Shown: piece by piece, positions 62,401-64,000 of the stretch
Layout of the letters: every line of letters starts with the position of its first letter
Numbering within the stretch: the stretch's first letter is position 1
Assembly: GCA_963082975.1 (NCBI GenBank)
Contig: OY720344.1
Span: forward strand, 79,100,053 to 79,164,052
Reading direction: 5' to 3'
Length of the DNA stretch: 64,000 nt
DNA from: Labia minor
Taxonomy: Eukaryota; Arthropoda; Insecta; Dermaptera; Spongiphoridae
Made by a program: the position numbers and the translations under genes
The notes under the pieces: model-generated
Databases searched by the model: none
Told to the model about the DNA's origin: nothing
Seen by the model: only the letters and a program-made list of their open reading frames with translations

Positions 62401-63874
62401 ATAAGATTAAAAATGTTGAGTTAAACTTTTTAGATACCGTACACTTAAGAATAATGTAAATGCAATTTTAATAATATTAATTAAAATAATTCAACACATT
62501 TGACATATTATCTTCAAATTCATTTTGATTGAGAAATATTAGTGTATAAATAGTATATTATAATACATCTTAAAATAACATTTAACCAAAAATTCAATAA
62601 TCAACTAATTTTTGCTTAAAGTAAAATATTTAATTGCTCTTTCCTTATATCATTACTTTTATTAAAAAAATGTGAATGTGCAAAAATTGTGATCTAATCT
62701 AATATATACAAATAGAAATAAAATAAATTCGTTAAAATAACATAAATAAGATGATAAATTATAAATTTTTTCTTATATCGATCTTTAATTTTAAGAAGCC
62801 AATAAAATAGTGTGTTATTTTATTAAATAAAGATAAATTAAAAATGTTAATAAATAATTACTATTATATACAAGTACAAATATAATTAATATATATCAGA
62901 ATAAAAGGTTAATTTACATAATAGAATAGTGAATGGGATAAGATTAGTCACCTAAAAATCAGCCCAAGTGTATGATAGAATTGAAGTAATATTAAAAGAT
63001 TTATAGATAGAGCCACGTGCCCCAATTAATTGATCATCCAGCTTCACTCACGTCCAATAACACAACACATTTAGCTCGTTGTTTTGTAGGTAAAAATTCA
63101 GCATAAAGTGTAACTCTAAAATAATAATTGATTTAAAAAATAAGTCATTGATTTATTTTAAATAATAAATTTAAATAAATACATACGATTGAGGTACACA
63201 TCCAATTGCAAATCCTACACATCCACGTAAAAAGAGAATCCAAAAAAAATTGGGTGCAAATGATGATATGAGACCATAACTAGAGACAAGCCAAGCGCAT
63301 AAAGTGAGTGCCTTGGGGAAAAAACATATTTGTTCATCGATGTTTATAAGGTAATTATTATTTAGTAGAAAAGTATTCAATATTCACAAGTGACTTACTA
63401 CTTTTCTTCCATATTTATCAGAAAGATTTCCCCAAAATGTTGAACTTATCATCATTCCTAAGAATACAACCTAAAATTAAAATATATTTATTATGGATTT
63501 TTTAAAATCTAAACAATGGGTTTTTGGTTTGTATAAAAATTTTGATAGAATTAACTGGTAAACTCAGGCGTTTGTCTTTCTTTTCAGACTTATATGATTC
63601 TGATATGTACATTTATATATTAAAATTATTCATTGTTTATATATTCAAATTGAATATATATAGATAAAATTATTAAATAATTATAATACCGTTGTAGTAA
63701 GAGCTTGCTGATATCGTGATAAATTCCATTGACAATGTAATGCTGGTGATAAAATACTGAGTATTGTCATTTCCATTGAATCTGCCATCCAACAAAGACC
63801 AGTGAATAATGAAAGTCTTACTTGAAATCGGCCAAAACCAAATTGATCCACAGCCTGGGTTACTGTAAATGTTT
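59488..63874 (-). CDS. Synaptic vesicle 2-related protein (SVOP)-like MFS transporter, N-terminus beyond window
   Basis: Ten exons read in frame, from the N-terminal side: 63690-63874, 63399-63470, 63187-63311, 63052-63115, 61332-61457, 61048-61262, 60517-60689, 60084-60195, 59761-59935 and 59488-59616. They give 457 residues and a TAG stop, with GT-AG at every junction (one weak donor, GTTTTA, after 60517). Landmarks: [20 protein letters not shown] and [11 protein letters not shown] (TM1 region), [11 protein letters not shown] (MFS loop 2-3 motif), [52 protein letters not shown] (loop 8-9 motif), [18 protein letters not shown] and LPIETKGR near the C-terminus. These are the conserved stations of SVOP/SV2-type proteins. 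Human SVOP is roughly 550 residues, so the first few dozen residues are missing here. A membrane protein of vesicles in neurons and secretory cells in known relatives; substrate unknown. The large 61458-63051 intron holds a family C element. Confidence 0.93.
61602..62238. mobile_element. Family C element, copy C7, in an intron of the SVOP-like gene
   Basis: Full-length: TTGACCTGTGGCCAGGTC at one end, GTCGGTCGGTAA at the other. It is almost identical to the first part of C3, including GTAGCCGGCGTTACCCGAG, so the two come from one recent source. Confidence 0.85.
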
Positions 63875-64000
63875 CTATAAAAGAAAATTGAATTTATTTA
63901 TTTTCTTTAAATATTAAGATTCTGTGTAGAAGGTATTTCCAAATTAATTTAAAATATTAAATTCCAGTTAATAATATTTATGATCTAAATAATTGACTAA

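Noticed and set aside
1..64000. CRISPR arrays, bacterial operons, rRNA genes
   Set aside because: None seen; the spliced genes and transposons show eukaryotic nuclear DNA.

Overview
The window is strongly A+T-rich eukaryotic nuclear DNA. Genes are sparse, split by introns, and buried in transposon debris. A Ty3/gypsy-type retroelement, mariner, hAT and Helentron-like repeats, an SVOP-type transporter, and small secreted proteins rich in Gly, Ala, Gln, Asn and Pro all point to an arthropod, most likely an insect. An A+T-rich parasitoid wasp would fit, but that is a guess from composition and gene style only.

Left part (1-13 kb): a well-preserved gag-pol of a Ty3/gypsy-like retroelement runs leftward off the window. 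Its gag and pol frames are joined by a canonical -1 frameshift site. After mariner fragments and a terminal-inverted-repeat element with a 221-residue ORF comes a second, decayed copy of the same retroelement family in the opposite orientation (about 9.65-12.87 kb).

Middle part (13-42 kb): a small two-exon gene on the minus strand (15.0-15.5 kb) encodes an 84-residue secreted peptide that looks like a prohormone. Its likely noncoding first exon lies near 20.8 kb. Three further genes for low-complexity secreted proteins follow: 25.05-26.99 kb (+), 32.28-34.83 kb (+) and 38.57-41.14 kb (-).

Right part (42-64 kb): a hAT element with intact 8-bp target duplications and a nested hAT MITE (43.5-45.0 kb), several repeats, then a fourth low-complexity secreted protein gene (54.54-58.13 kb, +; 412 residues). 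Last comes a minus-strand SVOP/SV2-like transporter, of which ten coding exons (457 residues plus stop) can be read; its N-terminus lies beyond the right edge.

The four low-complexity genes share one design. Exon 1 encodes little more than a signal peptide, the intron is in phase 1, a short linker ends in a basic (furin-like) site, and the rest is low-complexity or repetitive. They look like a local family of extracellular structural or secretory-gland proteins (cuticle, silk, cocoon or similar). No homology search was possible, so function is inference.

The most abundant repeats are three families (called A, B and C here) with subterminal inverted repeats, hairpins near the ends and a central microsatellite. 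This is the layout of Helentron-derived non-autonomous elements such as DINE-1.
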